The translations under genes were made by a program, and so were the position numbers. Below the pieces are notes generated by a model. It had not been told where the DNA came from, did no database searches, and saw only the letters and a list, made by a program, of their open reading frames with translations. A stretch of DNA of 64,000 nucleotides from positions 28,538,865 to 28,602,864 of the forward strand of contig NC_079209.1 of assembly GCF_026745355.1 (NCBI RefSeq), read 5' to 3'. The stretch comes from Beta vulgaris subsp. vulgaris. Its lineage: Eukaryota > Streptophyta > Magnoliopsida > Caryophyllales > Amaranthaceae. Below are positions 33,631-46,838 of this stretch, piece by piece (position 1 is the stretch's first letter; each line of letters begins with the position of its first letter).

Positions 33631-34042
33631 CTATGAGGAGGTTTATATAGTTTAATTTCTTTTTTTTCCCTTTTTTTACATAAAAAAGAATCAAAATGTA
33701 AAAAATTATCTTCTTTTCTTTTCATTGCTTTCTTTCTGTTTCAAGTTTTGATTTCCTTCTCTTGCTGATTATATATTGTGGATTCCTTGCTTGCTTTGAC
33801 TTTGAGTATATGTTTCAAGGCTTCTTTTGGAAGAGTGTGAGCATGGGTTAAGGTGTTTTAGGAGCTGGTTAATCTTGATTGAATTAGAGTCTACTAAATG
33901 AAGCTGATGAATGCTCAATTATATCTCTAGTCTTGAATCTTGACTAGTTGCTCATGCTTGGATATTTTTGCTTCAAATTCATTATCGCTTGTGTCCCTAG
34001 ATATACTTATCATGTGCCCAAAAAATAAACACAAGAAATTTA
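33631..34042 (+). other. Athila-like internal 3' region, left part
   Basis: Non-coding; ends with ATTTA (34038-34042), the left TSD of the Sirevirus. Confidence 0.5.
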
Positions 34043-35112
34043 TGTTAGTCTAGTATACTAGGTCAACTACAAGAGGGGGTATATTATAGTTGGGGAGATT
34101 TTTAAACTTTTTGCGGATAAACTAAAATGAAAGCTAATAAAGAGAAGTAGTAATAAGGAAGAACACACGAAGATCCTTTTAAAAAGGTTCTCTTCCTCAA
34201 TTCTTTATGAAGAAACCTTGCTCTTTTATTTATATAGTTCTCACAACTTATTATAAATCAATCTTCACTTAGTTCCTCTAGGAACCAGTTCCCAGTCACC
34301 TTGTTCCCCCTGAACACGTGACTTTCCTCACTCGACTTCACTATAAGTCTTCTCTTTCTCTCTTCTCTTTCTCTTTCTCTTTTCTCACTCTTGATTACAA
34401 GATTTTGTTCTCAATCCATACTCTAAGAATCATACAAATGTGTATATTAACTGAAGAAGCAATTACAAGAAAAACTTTCTAAGTAATAATCACTTGATGT
34501 CCCATGAAAGTTCTTAAGTTTTTCTTCAAATAAATTCTTCTTTAAATAGTTGTCGAAGTACTTCCTTCATTGGGACATGGTGTGCTCCATATTCTCCTCA
34601 ACTCGCACAAGTGGAATAATGGAGATCATGGCCTACTTTCGCTGCACTTCTTCCACGTTCTTGCAACGGAAATAAGCTCCTTACACTAGCCGTTAGTGGC
34701 GAGGTGGTTGGAGAGTTTCAAGGGATCATCTCCTCAATATTTGCCACTCCATGAGAGTTTGTTGGAGAGAAACAAGGAAGCATCTCCATGATATTCTCCA
34801 TGTTATTCTCCACGCTATTTCCATCTATTCCCTTGCATAATCACAACCACGATATATCTACTAACTTAGGAATATTTTATCCGAAGATTTCTAAGTTACT
34901 AAAATATTAATCATACCATATGATAAAGATTCAAAGAGTATAAGATAAATATCTTGACTTAGATTAAATAATCAATCTTTCTCAAGAAGATATAAATTCA
35001 AATTGGGACATTACATTATTTTTGGTTTTTATAATTTTTCGCTTAAATAAATAAATACTATATAGTAAAATTGACCTAAGTATTTGGCATCATAAAAACT
35101 TGAAATACAAAA
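34043..35112 (-). repeat. 3' LTR of the Sirevirus
   Basis: Matches 42513-43589. A CT-rich tract (CTTTCTCTCTTCTC) lies at 34350-34390. The terminus facing the internal region has lost its CA. Confidence 0.88.
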
Positions 35113-35722
35113 ATATTCCCCTTTTTGATGATGGAAAATAACTGGCAAAAGTTACTAAGAAAAAACAGAAAATAAAAAAATTAAGAAAAACGAAAAATAA
35201 AAAATAATGCAGCTAAAGTTCTAAATTAATTTAAGACTACTTAAGACTCTAAGCTGTACACGAAACTGTGACTAGGAACAGAGACAACAATCCTAGGAAC
35301 AGAGACAAAGATCATCAAGAAAAGCAATAGAGACTAAGGAAATTTCAGACAGTTTTTCAAATGCCAATACATCTCCCCCCTTTTGTCATCATCAAAACTA
35401 AGTTATGAAACCTACAACACAATTAGAGTCAACAATCTTGAATTAAGGCAAGTAGCTCTAACATATTATCTCAGAATATTAGCCATCCACACATTCCAAG
35501 AGAAAAGCATAGGAACTAGCCAAAAAGCAGTCAAATATCAGGAGCAGAGTTCAAGAAGGAAAAGAGAAGATGAGGAGAAATAGAAAAAGAAACATGCAAA
35601 TATTGAAATTCTTGTGATTGCCACAAGAATAAGAAAAACAGATAAAATACGATGCAATTGTTCATTATATACACAGCCCAAAATGCAAAATATTTTAATG
35701 TTTAAGGGAGAAGGGACTAGGA
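35113..35722 (-). other. Sirevirus 3' non-coding region
   Basis: Lies between the additional ORF and the 3' LTR. It contains the polypurine tract (35113-35126 on the minus strand); no other feature seen. Confidence 0.5.
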
Positions 35723-37101
35723 TTAGGGTAGTTCATGAATGGGAAAGGAGGCAGCAACAATGTCGATCTTGGTATAAATGCTGGAAGCACCCTTGTTCAT
35801 AGCATGAAGAAGCTGATCATGATGAACATCTTGATGTGCAATTCGAGCTTCGAAAGCTTGCGCCATAGTTCCTAGTAGAGTAATTGGAGCTTGAATCTCC
35901 TTGAGTATCCTATGAAGACCCGAAGTATATAGGAGAGGGAAATCCACAGCATGAGAAGTTGTGCCTGAAGGATCTTGCTCCTTTTCCAGATCAATCATGA
36001 TCCCACCACCAATTGGGTTCCTCCTAGGTTCAACAAGCCTCTGGCTCTTCCTCACAGCCTGCTTGACCCCAGATCCTACATCATCTTCTCTCTTCCTCTT
36101 GCTAGTAGGGGTAGGATCCTTCTCCACCTTAATCGTCACCTCTTCAACCTCAAACCCCAACACACCCCCATTAACTTGTAGACTTAGGCGAGATAGGGTG
36201 TCTTTGGTTAGGTAATTCTCGGGTTCTACGGCAAAAGAGGGTTTGGAGGGTGGTTTAACCTTGCATCGTTTTAGAATTATGGTAATGAGATTACCAATGC
36301 CAATGCGATTTTTGTGGGTGATACAATTAGTAAGGTGGGTAATGATTAGGGTAGGGAGATTAATTTGAATGTTGTTGGCTAGGCAGTACATGAGAGAGAG
36401 ATCAAGAAGATTGGCTTGGGTTATTTTGGAGGTGCGAGGAACAAGGAACCGCCACACAAGTTGAAAAAGAAATTTATGGAAAGGGCTGAGGTCTGTTTGA
36501 TCCATAGACAGGTCAGTAGGAAGGCCACCAAAAAATTTCAAAACTTTTTCATTTTTAGCCCCATCCACCTTGAGTTTGGCCTTCCCTTTCACATACTCCT
36601 TGTACCCAGCAACAAGTACATTGAACCATTCACTTTTTTTCTGTTCATCAAACTGAACCAAGTTTCTCCCAACCACACTGATACATAAACCATTTGAATT
36701 CACAAATTTTGAACAAAATTCAGTCATCTCAGATTCATACAGTCCCTCATCAATGCATAAAACTTTCGACCATTTATGAAACACAATTATATCAAGAAAT
36801 TTTGTCAACTTCACTTTCTTGCACCAAACCAAATCAACACAAAAACAAATTAAAAATTTCGAAGACTTCGACTTTTTACCTCTTTTGTGAGAATTTGAAT
36901 TTCTCTCTGTAGTTCGTCTTCTTCCTCAATTTCATCTTCCAATTTCTATGAAGAGAGGTCCGATTCCACCGACTTTTCTTTGCATGCAGAAGAATCTTGG
37001 CTTGAGGCCTCGGTACCATTATCACTTTCATCATAATCCACAAGAGGATTTTTCTCCTGTGGAAGAGAGAGGCTTTCGGTGCTTGAGCGTTTGGGAGCCA
37101 T
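35723..37101 (-). pseudogene. Sirevirus additional (env-position) ORF, 5' end broken
   Basis: Sense-strand ORF between RNase H and the 3' LTR. An ATG at 37101 in good context (leader CCCTAACCTCC) starts a Ser/Glu-rich N-terminus that stops near 36952. The main open frame of about 370 codons, in another frame, runs to 35723, so a frameshift plus stop separates them. The central part (about codons 30-170 of the main frame) resembles the putative plant transposon protein domain seen in extra ORFs of plant retroelements. It is followed by a basic nuclear-type motif (SKRKREDD) and a C-terminal helical part. No signal peptide or membrane span was seen, so an envelope role is not supported. The function of such ORFs is unknown. 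Confidence 0.6.
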
Positions 37102-37899
37102 GGAGGTTAGGGTTTTGAGAAGAGAGAGATAGAGTTGGAGAAATTTTCGGATGTGATGGTTTTGCAGTGAGTAGCGTGAGTAATGATGGGATGGATGGAA
37201 AGGTTTATGAAGGGGTTTTTATGCGCGTGAGAGGAAGAGGTTCATTTAATATGGTCCTTTCCCCTTTTCTTTAGACATTCAATTTTTTAAAAGGGCATGC
37301 ATTTTATTTTTCAAAACAATGCAACGTATGAAGTGTGAATACGAAAATGAAAATAGAAAAATAAAGAGAGAAATAAAATAAAATAAAAGAATAAAGAAAA
37401 ATACAAGAAAGAAAAAGAATGAAAAATATTTGAACTCATGCTTATGATACCTGCTAACTAAGTTGTACAAGTATTGTATTAATCAGAAAGTACTAGTGGG
37501 GACACTAAGGGAAATATTATGAGACTAATGTGAGTTCTCAACCTTAACCAAGGTGTATGAATAAAATTCATGAAAATTGCAGGACACACTTAGTAATGAA
37601 TATTACTTAGGGAAATAAATATAAAGGCATTTTCAAATTATTCTGATCATCCCTAGTTCCAAGCTTATCTTTTCAAATCTATCTCTAGAAAGTGGTTTGA
37701 TCAAGATATCAGCTATTTGATTTTCAGTGGGACAAAATTTAACTTTGACTAAACCTTTTTTCTACATCGTCCTTCAAAAAGTGAGACGAATATGAATATG
37801 CTTGACCCTAGAGTGATGTACTGGATCCTTGAAAATACATATTGCACTAGTATTATCACATAATATAGGAACACACTTAAATTTGATGCCAAAGTCGCG
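37102..37899 (-). other. Non-coding region between pol and the additional ORF
   Basis: Includes leader-like sequence upstream of the ATG at 37101 (37105-37250) and an A-rich stretch (37340-37430). The end of pol, in decayed form, reaches into 37660-37899. Confidence 0.45.
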
Positions 37900-40800
37900 T
37901 ACTTATTGTTTGATCCATAATACCTGGGAACAACAAGCGGCTGCTGCTACATACTCGGCCTCAGCTGTTGAAAGTGCAATAGTGTTTTGTTTCTTTGAAC
38001 TACAAGAAACTAAGCTTGTTCCTAGGAATTGAGCAATTCCAAAAGTGCTTTTTCGATTTACCAAATCTCCAGCATAGTCAGCATCAGAGTAGCTAACTAT
38101 ATCAAAGATGTCACTTCGAGGATAGAACAAACAAAGATCATCACTCCTTTCAAATACCTAAGAATTCTTTTGATTGCTGTCAAGTGTGATTCCATAGGAT
38201 TTGATTGGAATCCGGCACATAAACCAACACTAAAGGAAATGTCAGGTCTACTTGCAGTTAAGTAAAGTAGGGATCCAATCATACTTGGATCCTCATCTAA
38301 CCTTCTACCTGTTCCTATAGGAATATGGTTGGTTTTTGCTTGTTCCAGCCCATATTTTTTTAGTAGTTCCATCACATATTTTTGCTGATGGATCATTGTT
38401 CCTTTTTGAGTTTGCTTGATATGCAAACCAAGAAAGAAGTTCACTTCCCCCATCATGCTCATCTCAAATTCACTACTCATTAAATTAGCAAATTCCTTGC
38501 AAAGAGATTCGTTAGTAGCACCAAACATTATATCATCTACATAAATTTGTACTGCTAGAATGTATATTCCTTTAGATCGAAGGAATAGGGTCCTATCAAC
38601 TTTACCTCTTATGAAATCATGTGAAAGTAAGAATTTTGAGAGTCTTTCATACCAAGATCTAGGAGCTTGTTTCAACCCATAAAGAGCTTTATCAAGCTTA
38701 TAGACATGGTTCGGAAGATCAAGGTTTTCAAATCCAGGAGGTTGTTCCACATAGTCGTCTTCCATTAAATATCCATTTAAGAAAGCACATTTAACGTCCA
38801 TTTGGTACAACTTAAATCCCATATATGCAATGAAGGCAATCAAAATTCTTATGGCTTCTATTCTAGCAACAGGAGCAAAGGTCTCATCGAAATCAATACC
38901 TTCTTGTTGATTGTACCCTTTAGCTACAAGTATGGCTTTGTTCCTTATGACTGTTCCATGCTCATCCAGCTTGTTCCTGAAGACCCATTTTTAGCCCAAT
39001 TACCTTTTGGTTTTTTGGCTTGGTCTCAAGATGCCAGGCCTTGTTCCTCTAGAACTCATTCAGTTCCTCCTGCATGGCATTAATCCAATCAGACTCTAGT
39101 AGGACATCATTGTGATCTCGAGGTTCTATCATGGACAGAAAGGCTTGGAAAGAACAGAAATTCTTGAGTTGGGACCTTGTCTGAGTTCCTTCTCAATGTC
39201 GCTTATGATAAGATCCAGTGGATGGGATCTTAGGTGTCTCCAAGGCCTTGGTTCAAAACCTCTCACTCTTGTACCTTCAGCTTGAGGTTCTCCAGTTGTT
39301 TCAATTCCTGGTTGTATTTCATCTTCTGGTGTTCCTTCATCTGTCTGTTCCTCTTAAGGAATAGGATCAGGAACAGTCATCTCGTTTTCAGGAATATGCT
39401 TCTTATCGGTACCTGCAGGTGTTAGTTCCTCATCACCATTGGTTGACTCTTCAGGACGAGTCAATCCGATTTCAAAATCATTTTCATAACATGGTTCCTG
39501 CAGAGAGTTAGTTTCATCAAATATGATATGGACACTTTACTCAACACACATTGTTCCTTTGTTATAGACTTTATATGCTTTACTATTTAAAGCATATCCT
39601 ATAAAAACAGCTTAATCACTTCTAACATCTATCGAATTTTCCTAGATTATCTTTACCATTATTGTGTACAAAACATCTATAACCAAAGACTCTAAAGTAA
39701 GAGATATTGGGTTTTCTTCCTTTGAGTAGCTCATAGGATGTCTTCAAGGTAATAGGTCTCAGCATGACCTTATTGATGATATAACAAACGGTGTTCACTG
39801 CCTCTGCCCAAAAGTTCTTTAGAAGATTGCTGACTATTAGCATTGTTCTAGCCATGTCCTCCAGAGTACGAATTTTCCTTTCCATCACACCATTTTGTTG
39901 TGGGTACCTAGGAGCAGAGAAGTTGTCGTCTAGTCCTTCATTGCTGCAAAACTCATCAAATTTGGAGTTCTCAAACTCCTTACCATGGTCAAGACGCAAA
40001 TGTTTCATTTTAAAACCACTTATCCTTTGTATTAGTTTAGCAAAGGTTACAAATTCATTAAAAGTTTCATATTTGATATGAAGAAAAATAACCAAAGTGT
40101 ATCTTGAAAAATCATCAACCATAACAAGTACATATCTCCTACCTGATCGGCTTTGAATACGTACATGGCCACATAAGTCCATGTGAATCAATTCAAGTGG
40201 ACTTTTTGTACTTACCATTTTCTTTGGTTTGAAGAAGGATCTAACTTGTTTTCCTCTTGCGCATGGTCCACAAATTTCATGATTCAAGACCTTGATTGTT
40301 GGAAGACCAACAACTAAGTCCTTACCACTTAGCTTGTGGAGTAAGGTCATACTTGCATGACCACACCTTTTATGCCAAAGGAGTGGTTCATTGTCAATCG
40401 CACTTAGACACATCAGGTTGTTCCTAGGAACCAGATTCAGGTCAACAACATAAGTGTTTCCCTTCCTCGTTCCTTCCAGAATCTACATCACTCAGTAAAC
40501 TTCACATTGTTCCCCTTGTCACAAAATTGAGAAATACTAAGTAAATTATGTTTCAAACCCTCGACCAAAAATACATTATCTAGGGAATGTGATTGAGATT
40601 TCCCAACCTTACCTACAACTACTATATTACCTGTAAGATTGTCTCCAAATGTCACAGTTCCTCCTTCACAGACTGAAAGTGAGAGAAATTTGTTTTTGTC
40701 TCCAGTAATGTGCTTAGAACAACCGCTATCGAGGTTGTTGTTTCCCCTCACTTTAGCCTGTATCCAGAACAATTAGTCAGTGGTAGGAACCCAGTCTGAC

Positions 40801-42448
40801 TTGGGTTCCTTTGTTGGGCTTGAGTTCCTTTTAACTTTCCACACTTGCTTAACTAAGCGAGTGTTCTTTTCAATATTTTCTTCTCTGGAGGAACAATCAG
40901 ACACTAGGTGACTACTGTTCCCACAGTAAGAGCATACTCGGTTGCTTGGCAGATCAACATATTTTTTTACTTTATTTTTCTTCTCTGATTGAAACCTAAT
41001 CCATTTCTTCCATCATTTTTATACTTTTGTATCCAGCTCATCAGATCAGGAAGTTTTGTCCTTGAAGATTCCAATGTCCCTTTAAGTACTATATTTTCAT
41101 TTAAAACTGTATCGTATTCCGATTTCAATTTTTCAAAATCTATTCTGGTATTTAACGGGGAAGCAGTTCCTTCAGGAACAAATAGTTTCAATTCTGCCAT
41201 CTCCATATTCAAGAAATAGTTTTCATTTTTAACCTTTTCAAATTCTTCTTGAATACGTCGATTTTCACCAAAAATTTCAAAGAATCGTTCTTCAATACTT
41301 GTGTTCACAAATTCAAACCAGTTTGAATGTTCATTGGTGACTTCTAAGGCATTTTCCATATTCTCCTCTCCAATGCATATTGCCTTGTAGTCATCCAAAG
41401 TTTCCAACAGTAATTTATAAGTTGATTCTTTGTAAGTTCAAATAGCTCTTCTTTAACAACATTAATACATAACTTGTTGTTTGGCAAGTCCTCTTCATCA
41501 TCTGTCTTTGCCATGAGACATAGATGAGTTGTTTCTTCTTCAGGTTGTTCCTGCTCCTCGTTAGAGTCGGATTCCCCCCAGGCTGGAACCATGGCCTTTC
41601 TCATTTCTGTTTTTGAGAAAGGCTTTTGCATTTCCTTCCTTTTCTCCTTGTATTTTCCTTTACCCTTGTTATTTTCCCAAAGCGGACATTCTTTAATAAA
41701 GTGGTCAGGACTTCCACATTTATGGCAGCTTAGCTTTGTGGGCTTTCTCGTGTTCTTTCCTTCATAGCTTCTATTAAAGAACTTCTTGATTTTTTTGACG
41801 ATCAATGCTGCTTCCTCATCATCCGTTTCTGAGTCCTCTTGTTCTTTAGATTTGAATGCCAATGTGTTAGGTCTACTAGGATCAGCCTCATGAGTTCCTA
41901 GGTGCAACTCATGAGTCAACAAGAACCTGCAAGTTGCTCGATATTAAATGTGGTGAAGTCCTTGGTTTCTTGCAAAGCTGTGACTTTCGCCATCCATTTT
42001 TCATCCTTTGGAAGACTCCTTAGGACTTTTTGAACCTGTTCCTCTAGAGTGATAGTCTTTCCTAGAGAGTCAAGCTCATTGATAATATTGGAGAATCTTG
42101 TGAGCATTTCTTGAATTGACTCTTTATGCTTCATTTGGAACAACTCATACTTGTCCATGAGCATGTCTATCTTTGATCTCTTGACTTCGCTTATTCCTGC
42201 ATCAGTAACTTGTAGAAGTTCCCACATGTGCTTGTCTGATTTGCATCCCATGACTCTATTGTGCTCATGGGGACCAAGGCCACAGTGGAGAATCTTCTTG
42301 GATAAATTGTTCATCTCCAAACTTGATAATTTTCAGCCTTGATAAAGATTTCCATACGATTCTTCCTGTATGGATAGTGCTTGCCATTGAACATAGGTGG
42401 ACGTTGGATTGAGTAACCTTCTTCCAATCTTTCTCCGATAGTGTTCAT
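37900..42448 (-). pseudogene. Sirevirus gag-pol, broken
   Basis: From the presumed ATG at 42448, gag covers 42448-40967. A zinc knuckle (CHKCGSPDHFIKEC) lies near 41720. An acidic stretch with HLCLMA follows near 41510, and a coiled-coil region spans 41407-41000. Protease with LDSGCSKH sits at 40488-40772. The GAG-pre-integrase and integrase core occupy 40413-39622: zinc-type WHKRCGHAS/CGPCARGK, then MDLCG and LRLDHGKEFEN. RT lies at 38843-38100 ([33 protein letters not shown]). RNase H is at 38130-37903 (DADYAGD, STAEAEY). Several frameshifts and stops separate the blocks. Order integrase before RT is Copia; the gag tail marks Sirevirus. Confidence 0.88.
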
Positions 42449-42498
42449 GCTTGCAAGTAACTAGCTCCTCAGTGTTAGCTGATTTTTGGAGGAACCGT

Positions 42499-42510
42499 GC
42501 TCTGATACCA
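42499..42510 (-). other. Primer-binding site, initiator Met-tRNA
   Basis: On the minus strand TGGTATCAGAGC, two bases inside the 5' LTR. Confidence 0.9.
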
Positions 42511-42512
42511 AT

Positions 42513-43589
42513 TATTAGTCTAGTATAAACACTAGGTCAACTACAAGAGGGGGAGTGAATTGTAGTTGGGGAGATTTAAACTTTTTGCGGATAAACTAAA
42601 ATGAAAGCTAATAAAGAGAAGTAGTTATAAGGAAGAACACACATAGATCCTTTTAACAAGGTTCTCTTCCTCAATTCTTTAGGAAGAAACCTTGCTCTTT
42701 TATTTTTAATAGTTCTTACAACTTATTATAACTCAATCCTCACTTAGTTCCTCTAGGAATCAGTTCCCAGTCACCTTGTTCCCCCTGAACACGTGACTTT
42801 CCTCATTCGACTTCACTAGAAGTCTTCTATTTCTCTCTTCTCTTTCTCTTTCCTTTTCTCACTCTTGATTACAAGATTTTGTTCTCTCAACCCACACTCT
42901 AAGAAACTTACAACTGTGTATGTTAAATGAAGAAGCAATTACAAGAAAAATTTTCTAAGTAATAATTCACTTGATGTCACATGAAAGTTCTGAAGTTTTC
43001 TTCAAATAATTTATTCTTTATATATTTGTCGAAGTACTTCCTTCATTGGGACATGGTGTGCTCCATATTCTCCTCAACTCACGCAAGTGGAATAATGGAG
43101 ATCATGGCCTTTGCTTTCACTGCACTTCTTCCACGTTCTTTGCAACGAAAATAAGCTCCTTACACGCCGTTAGTGGCGAGGTTGTTGGAGAGTTTCAAGG
43201 GATCAACTCCTTAAATTTTACCACACCATGAGAGTTTGTTGGAGAGAAACAAGGAAGCATCTCCACGATATTCTCCACGTTATTCTCCACGCTATTTCCA
43301 TCTATTTCCTTGCATAATCATAGCCACAATATATCTACTAACTTAGGAATCTTTTATCCGAAGATTTCTGAGTTACTAGAATATTAATCATACCATATGA
43401 TAAAGATTCAAAGAGTATAAGATAAATATCTTGACTTAGATTAAATAATCAATCTTTCTCAACAAGATATAAATTCAAATTGGGACATTACATTATTTTT
43501 GGTTTTTATAATTTTTCGCTTAAATAAATAAATACTATATAGTAAAATTAACCTAAGTATTTGGTATCATCAAAACATGAAATACAACA
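42513..43589 (-). repeat. 5' LTR of the Sirevirus
   Basis: Pairs with 34043-35112; its plus-strand start is TATTAGTC instead of TGTTAGTC, one substitution in the terminal dinucleotide. Confidence 0.88.
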
Positions 43590-44390
43590 ATTTAGTTTTA
43601 CTTCTCTTTGTATGTAATAAGTGGCACAAAAACCACAAGTACTTATGTCTCTTTTTAGTGGATGATTACTTCATCTTTAGCAAAAATCTCGCAATAAGGG
43701 AAAAGGAAAAGACGAAAGCATAGTCAAAACAAGGCGTGAAAGATGAAGGAAGAAAGTGAAGAAAAAGGAAAAGCACAAAATGAATAGAAGAAATACAATA
43801 AAATAAGGCAATTAATGGATGGCTCCTAAACTTAGTTTCACTTTTCTTCGGTTTCAAGTAGAGTGGATTCTAAGGCCTAATTGTGTGTCTATGGAAGGTG
43901 AACTAGTTATTTAAGCTTCTATAACATTAGAAGAGCCCTAAGTCTTTTGGATAGCTAGGTATTCCTCTAATGAGCGAGTAAAAGGTCTAAATATGTATCT
44001 TATTGCAATCTTGATTAGCCTCTTCCTCTACCCATAACCCATGAGTACACTTAGAAGATAGATGTCTTGAAAGCTGCTCTTCGTCTTTGCTTGTGAAATA
44101 TTTCGTTACTAATTAGTTGACTTGGGAACAAATCTTGAAAGTGTTGAATAAATGGTTGATAATAAGTTAGAGTTGTGGGTTTAAAACTCTTTGGAAACCC
44201 CTTGCGAGATCTCTCACGCCCTCTAACTCTAGGGGTTTAAAGAGCGTGTTGGATATTCTATATATTTCTATCTCCTACTTTCTCTTTTCTTCTTTCTTCT
44301 GGATCTTGTTTCCAAATAATCTTCATTCTCTTACCCTTATGTTATGTTCTCTTTTGCTTGGGGACAAGCAAAGATCAACTTGAGGGAGTT
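43590..44390 (+). other. Athila-like internal 3' region, right part
   Basis: Non-coding tail of the Athila-like element, resuming after the Sirevirus TSD. It includes GCTTGGGGACAAGCAAAGAT near 44357, a phrase typical of this region in Athila-type elements, and the polypurine tract CTTGAGGGAGTT (44379-44390). Confidence 0.6.
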
Positions 44391-44396
44391 TGATGT
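44391..44396 (+). repeat. First six bases of the Athila-like 3' LTR
   Basis: TGATGT directly after the polypurine tract. The LTR is interrupted here by the 5.6 kb CACTA and resumes with the duplicated TGT at 50021. Confidence 0.65.
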
Positions 44397-44599
44397 CACT
44401 AGTGGAAAAAACTTCTTTTGCTTCTTATCAAATGCTCCGGTTGACTAATCAACCCGAGCATTTGTAAAAAATTTAATAAAAAAAGATTCACAAATGCTCG
44501 GGTTGATTAGTCCACCGGAGCATTTGATGTCAAATGCTCCGGTGGACTAATCAACCCAAGCATTTGGAAAGAATGGCTCCGGTTGCCCAACACGAGCAT

Positions 44600-46015
44600 T
44601 TGATTATTTTCCCTCGTAATTAGAACCCCCCCCCCCAAAAAAAAACTCCTCATTTTCCCTTTCCTCTCTCGTACTCAACCTGCACCTCATCTCCTCGCAT
44701 TTCCTTTCATTCTCTCTCCTCTCTTGTTTACAACTCTTATCTGATGCTTCTCTCTCTTCTCCGTCTCTCCTACTCTGATCCCTCTTCTCTATCTATGGAA
44801 AGCATAACGTATATTTCCTTGTCCTCGATTCCTCTTCTTGATTTGATTTTAGGGTTTCGAATTTCGACTATTTGTTTTTGTTTAATCTCGTGTGTTTGCT
44901 TGATTTTGTTCTTGATTGTTCTTCGGTCCAGGTTCATATCATTAGAGCTTCTGATCTTAAATTGTTTTATGAAAGTTTATCTTGTTGTTAAACCCTAATT
45001 TCGTCTAAAGTTAACACATTTCTTCATTTTCTTGTGCTTAATTTCGTCGCATTTTTTGTTATCTCGTGCTTTCTTTAATTCCTCAATGAACTTTGCTGGT
45101 TTTATGTTCATTTTCGCATATTAGTTTAGGGTTTTTCGACTATAAGTTGGAGTTTGTTGGGTCTTGTTCAGTTTTGGTGTTGAGAAATTAAGGGTTTTGC
45201 TTAAAAAATGGCATGAATGTTGAGAAATTGCCACATTTAGAAGGTTAATCTAGGAGAATAAATTGTGCTAATTAGTTTTGATTTGAGGAATATTTTTATA
45301 AATGTTGCTTTGGAGTATGGCTAATAAATTGTGGCACAGTGAATTTGCTAATGCATTCCTCCCTTTGAACTGGATCATGCCACCCTGGGTTTCAGCTATG
45401 TTACGGCTGGAAGTTTAGCTATGTTTGAGGTACCACTGGGCCAGAGAAATAAAATTATAAAACGAAAAATAGGAGTCTCTTCTTTCTGTATTATATAATA
45501 GGAGTCATCTATGTTACATTTTTTTTATGTTATTGATTCCTTTACAATTGCAGCAACTATCCTAGCAATTAGATTTCATCTTGTTGCTTAATTTCATTCT
45601 AGTGTTCATTATTTGATCTCTGTCATTCATGCACTTTGAGGCATTGCGAGCACCATGGCATCTTACTTGATTAACTTTGTACCAAAACATTCCCAATTGA
45701 ACTGCATGTGGTTTCTCTCTCTTTTGCTGCTTGTGATCACAAATCCCCCAACTGTTCTTATAAGTTGTAAATGTTCAATATCTTCCTATTCATGATAGTG
45801 TGTATCGTCCCTCTCTTCCCTAGGAAAGTTTCCTTGCTCTAACCAGGTGTGGCAGCTTGCAGCAGCTGAATTTATGATCTTAATATTGTAATTTTGTTAT
45901 ATGAAGTTTTTTTTATTGCCAACCTAGTCATTTTATTCATGAATATATGCCTATACTATGCAGTTGCAATGTTATGATTATATGGTGGCTTCTAGGTTAT
46001 TTCAACAGCATTTAA
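44600..46015 (+). other. CACTA interior: leader-like and intron-like DNA
   Basis: 44640-44800 is a pyrimidine-rich stretch like a plant 5' UTR, followed by T-rich intron-like sequence. It may be the captured promoter-proximal part of a host gene. No coding exon recognised. Confidence 0.35.
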
Positions 46016-46111
46016 GAGAGCAGATTGCAGCCATGGGGTCAGAAGGTAGTAAAGTAGGGGTCTCAATGAAGGGTTCTATTGTTTTCTCCTTGTCCTCCAT
46101 CGTCTTAGGTA
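46016..46111 (+). pseudogene. Possible captured exon (start of a coding region)
   Basis: After a good acceptor (TATTTCAACAG) comes an ATG at 46033 giving 26 codons (begins MGSEGSKVGVSMKGSIVFSL), then a donor (GTAAGCCC near 46109). It could belong to the EXS gene fragment downstream or to another gene. Confidence 0.4.
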
Positions 46112-46149
46112 AGCCCTCAACCAATTAATCTACAACTTTTTTTTTTATC

Positions 46150-46838
46150 AAACCGAGGATTATGCATTCTTAGCACAGTTTTCCAAGCATATCTTTTGTC
46201 AGAGCCCTCAAAGGTTAGAATAGCTCCTCCGTCCTCCAAAAAACTGCCAGGTGCAGAAAATGCAAAAACGAAATAAACAAATAGTTCATCAGAAAAGAAC
46301 AAGATAGAACTCTGATCACTAAAAAGAATTGGAAACATTTAGCTAGAGACAAAGCAACAAGCCATCTTCTGAACTTGAGCAAAAATGCTGGAGAAGCATA
46401 CTGTTATAACTATCAGTCTACACAAGCACAACATTAAAATAGAAAACGAAGACAATGAGTATAATACTGAAAGAAGTTACACTTACATTATGCAGCCAAC
46501 AGATATAAAGCCCTCAAGGAATTTGATTAAAAAACGGCGAGCTGCGGCTTCTATCCAAGATAGTATCATCTGTTTTGGGTTTGTGAGAGGAGTGAAGTTC
46601 CTTTTTAAGATGGCATGTGCAGCAACTAAGCCGGCCTGATAAATAGCAACACAACGAACATAGCATTATCGTCGCATTATTGATAATAGAATCCATAGAG
46701 GATATTCAGATAACAAGGACTTTCTATCTGGAGTATAATCAAATTAAAATTGCAATAATGCTCTAATACTGTGTTTCATTATTGTCTAGGCCAAACATCA
46801 CAGAAATATTTACCTTCAAACCGTCCTCAAGCCATAGC
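46150..46838 (-). pseudogene. Captured fragment of a cyclopropane-fatty-acid synthase-like gene
   Basis: Three minus-strand exons with proper splice borders. The first is 46838-46814, encoding EDGLK after an apparent 4-base loss in the GYGFHEDGLK-type motif. The second is 46635-46487, encoding AGLVAAHAILKRNF through RRFLIKFLEGFISVGC. The third, 46243 to about 46155, encodes FLEDGGAILTFEG and VLRMHNPRF. Order and motifs match the linker between the amine-oxidase-like and methyltransferase parts of plant CPA-FAS proteins. The catalytic methyltransferase part is absent. It lies antisense within what seems to be an intron of the EXS fragment, so the two genes were acquired separately. Identification rests on my memory of the family, not a search. 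Confidence 0.65.

Larger units (their letters stand above)
34043..43589 (-). mobile_element. Copia retrotransposon, Sirevirus lineage, full length
   Basis: A 9,547-bp element on the minus strand, TSD ATTTA at 34038-34042 and 43590-43594. LTRs are about 1,070 and 1,077 bp. The primer site reads TGGTATCAGAGC on the minus strand (42499-42510), and an A/G-rich tract AAAAAAGGGGAATA adjoins the other LTR. Gag, protease, integrase, RT and RNase H are in Copia order. The long coiled-coil gag tail and the additional sense ORF between pol and the 3' LTR are Sirevirus features. Coding regions are broken. Confidence 0.9.

Noticed and set aside
43046..43231. ORF in the Sirevirus 5' LTR
   Set aside because: Lies wholly within the LTR, in the antisense direction, and is not conserved in the other LTR.
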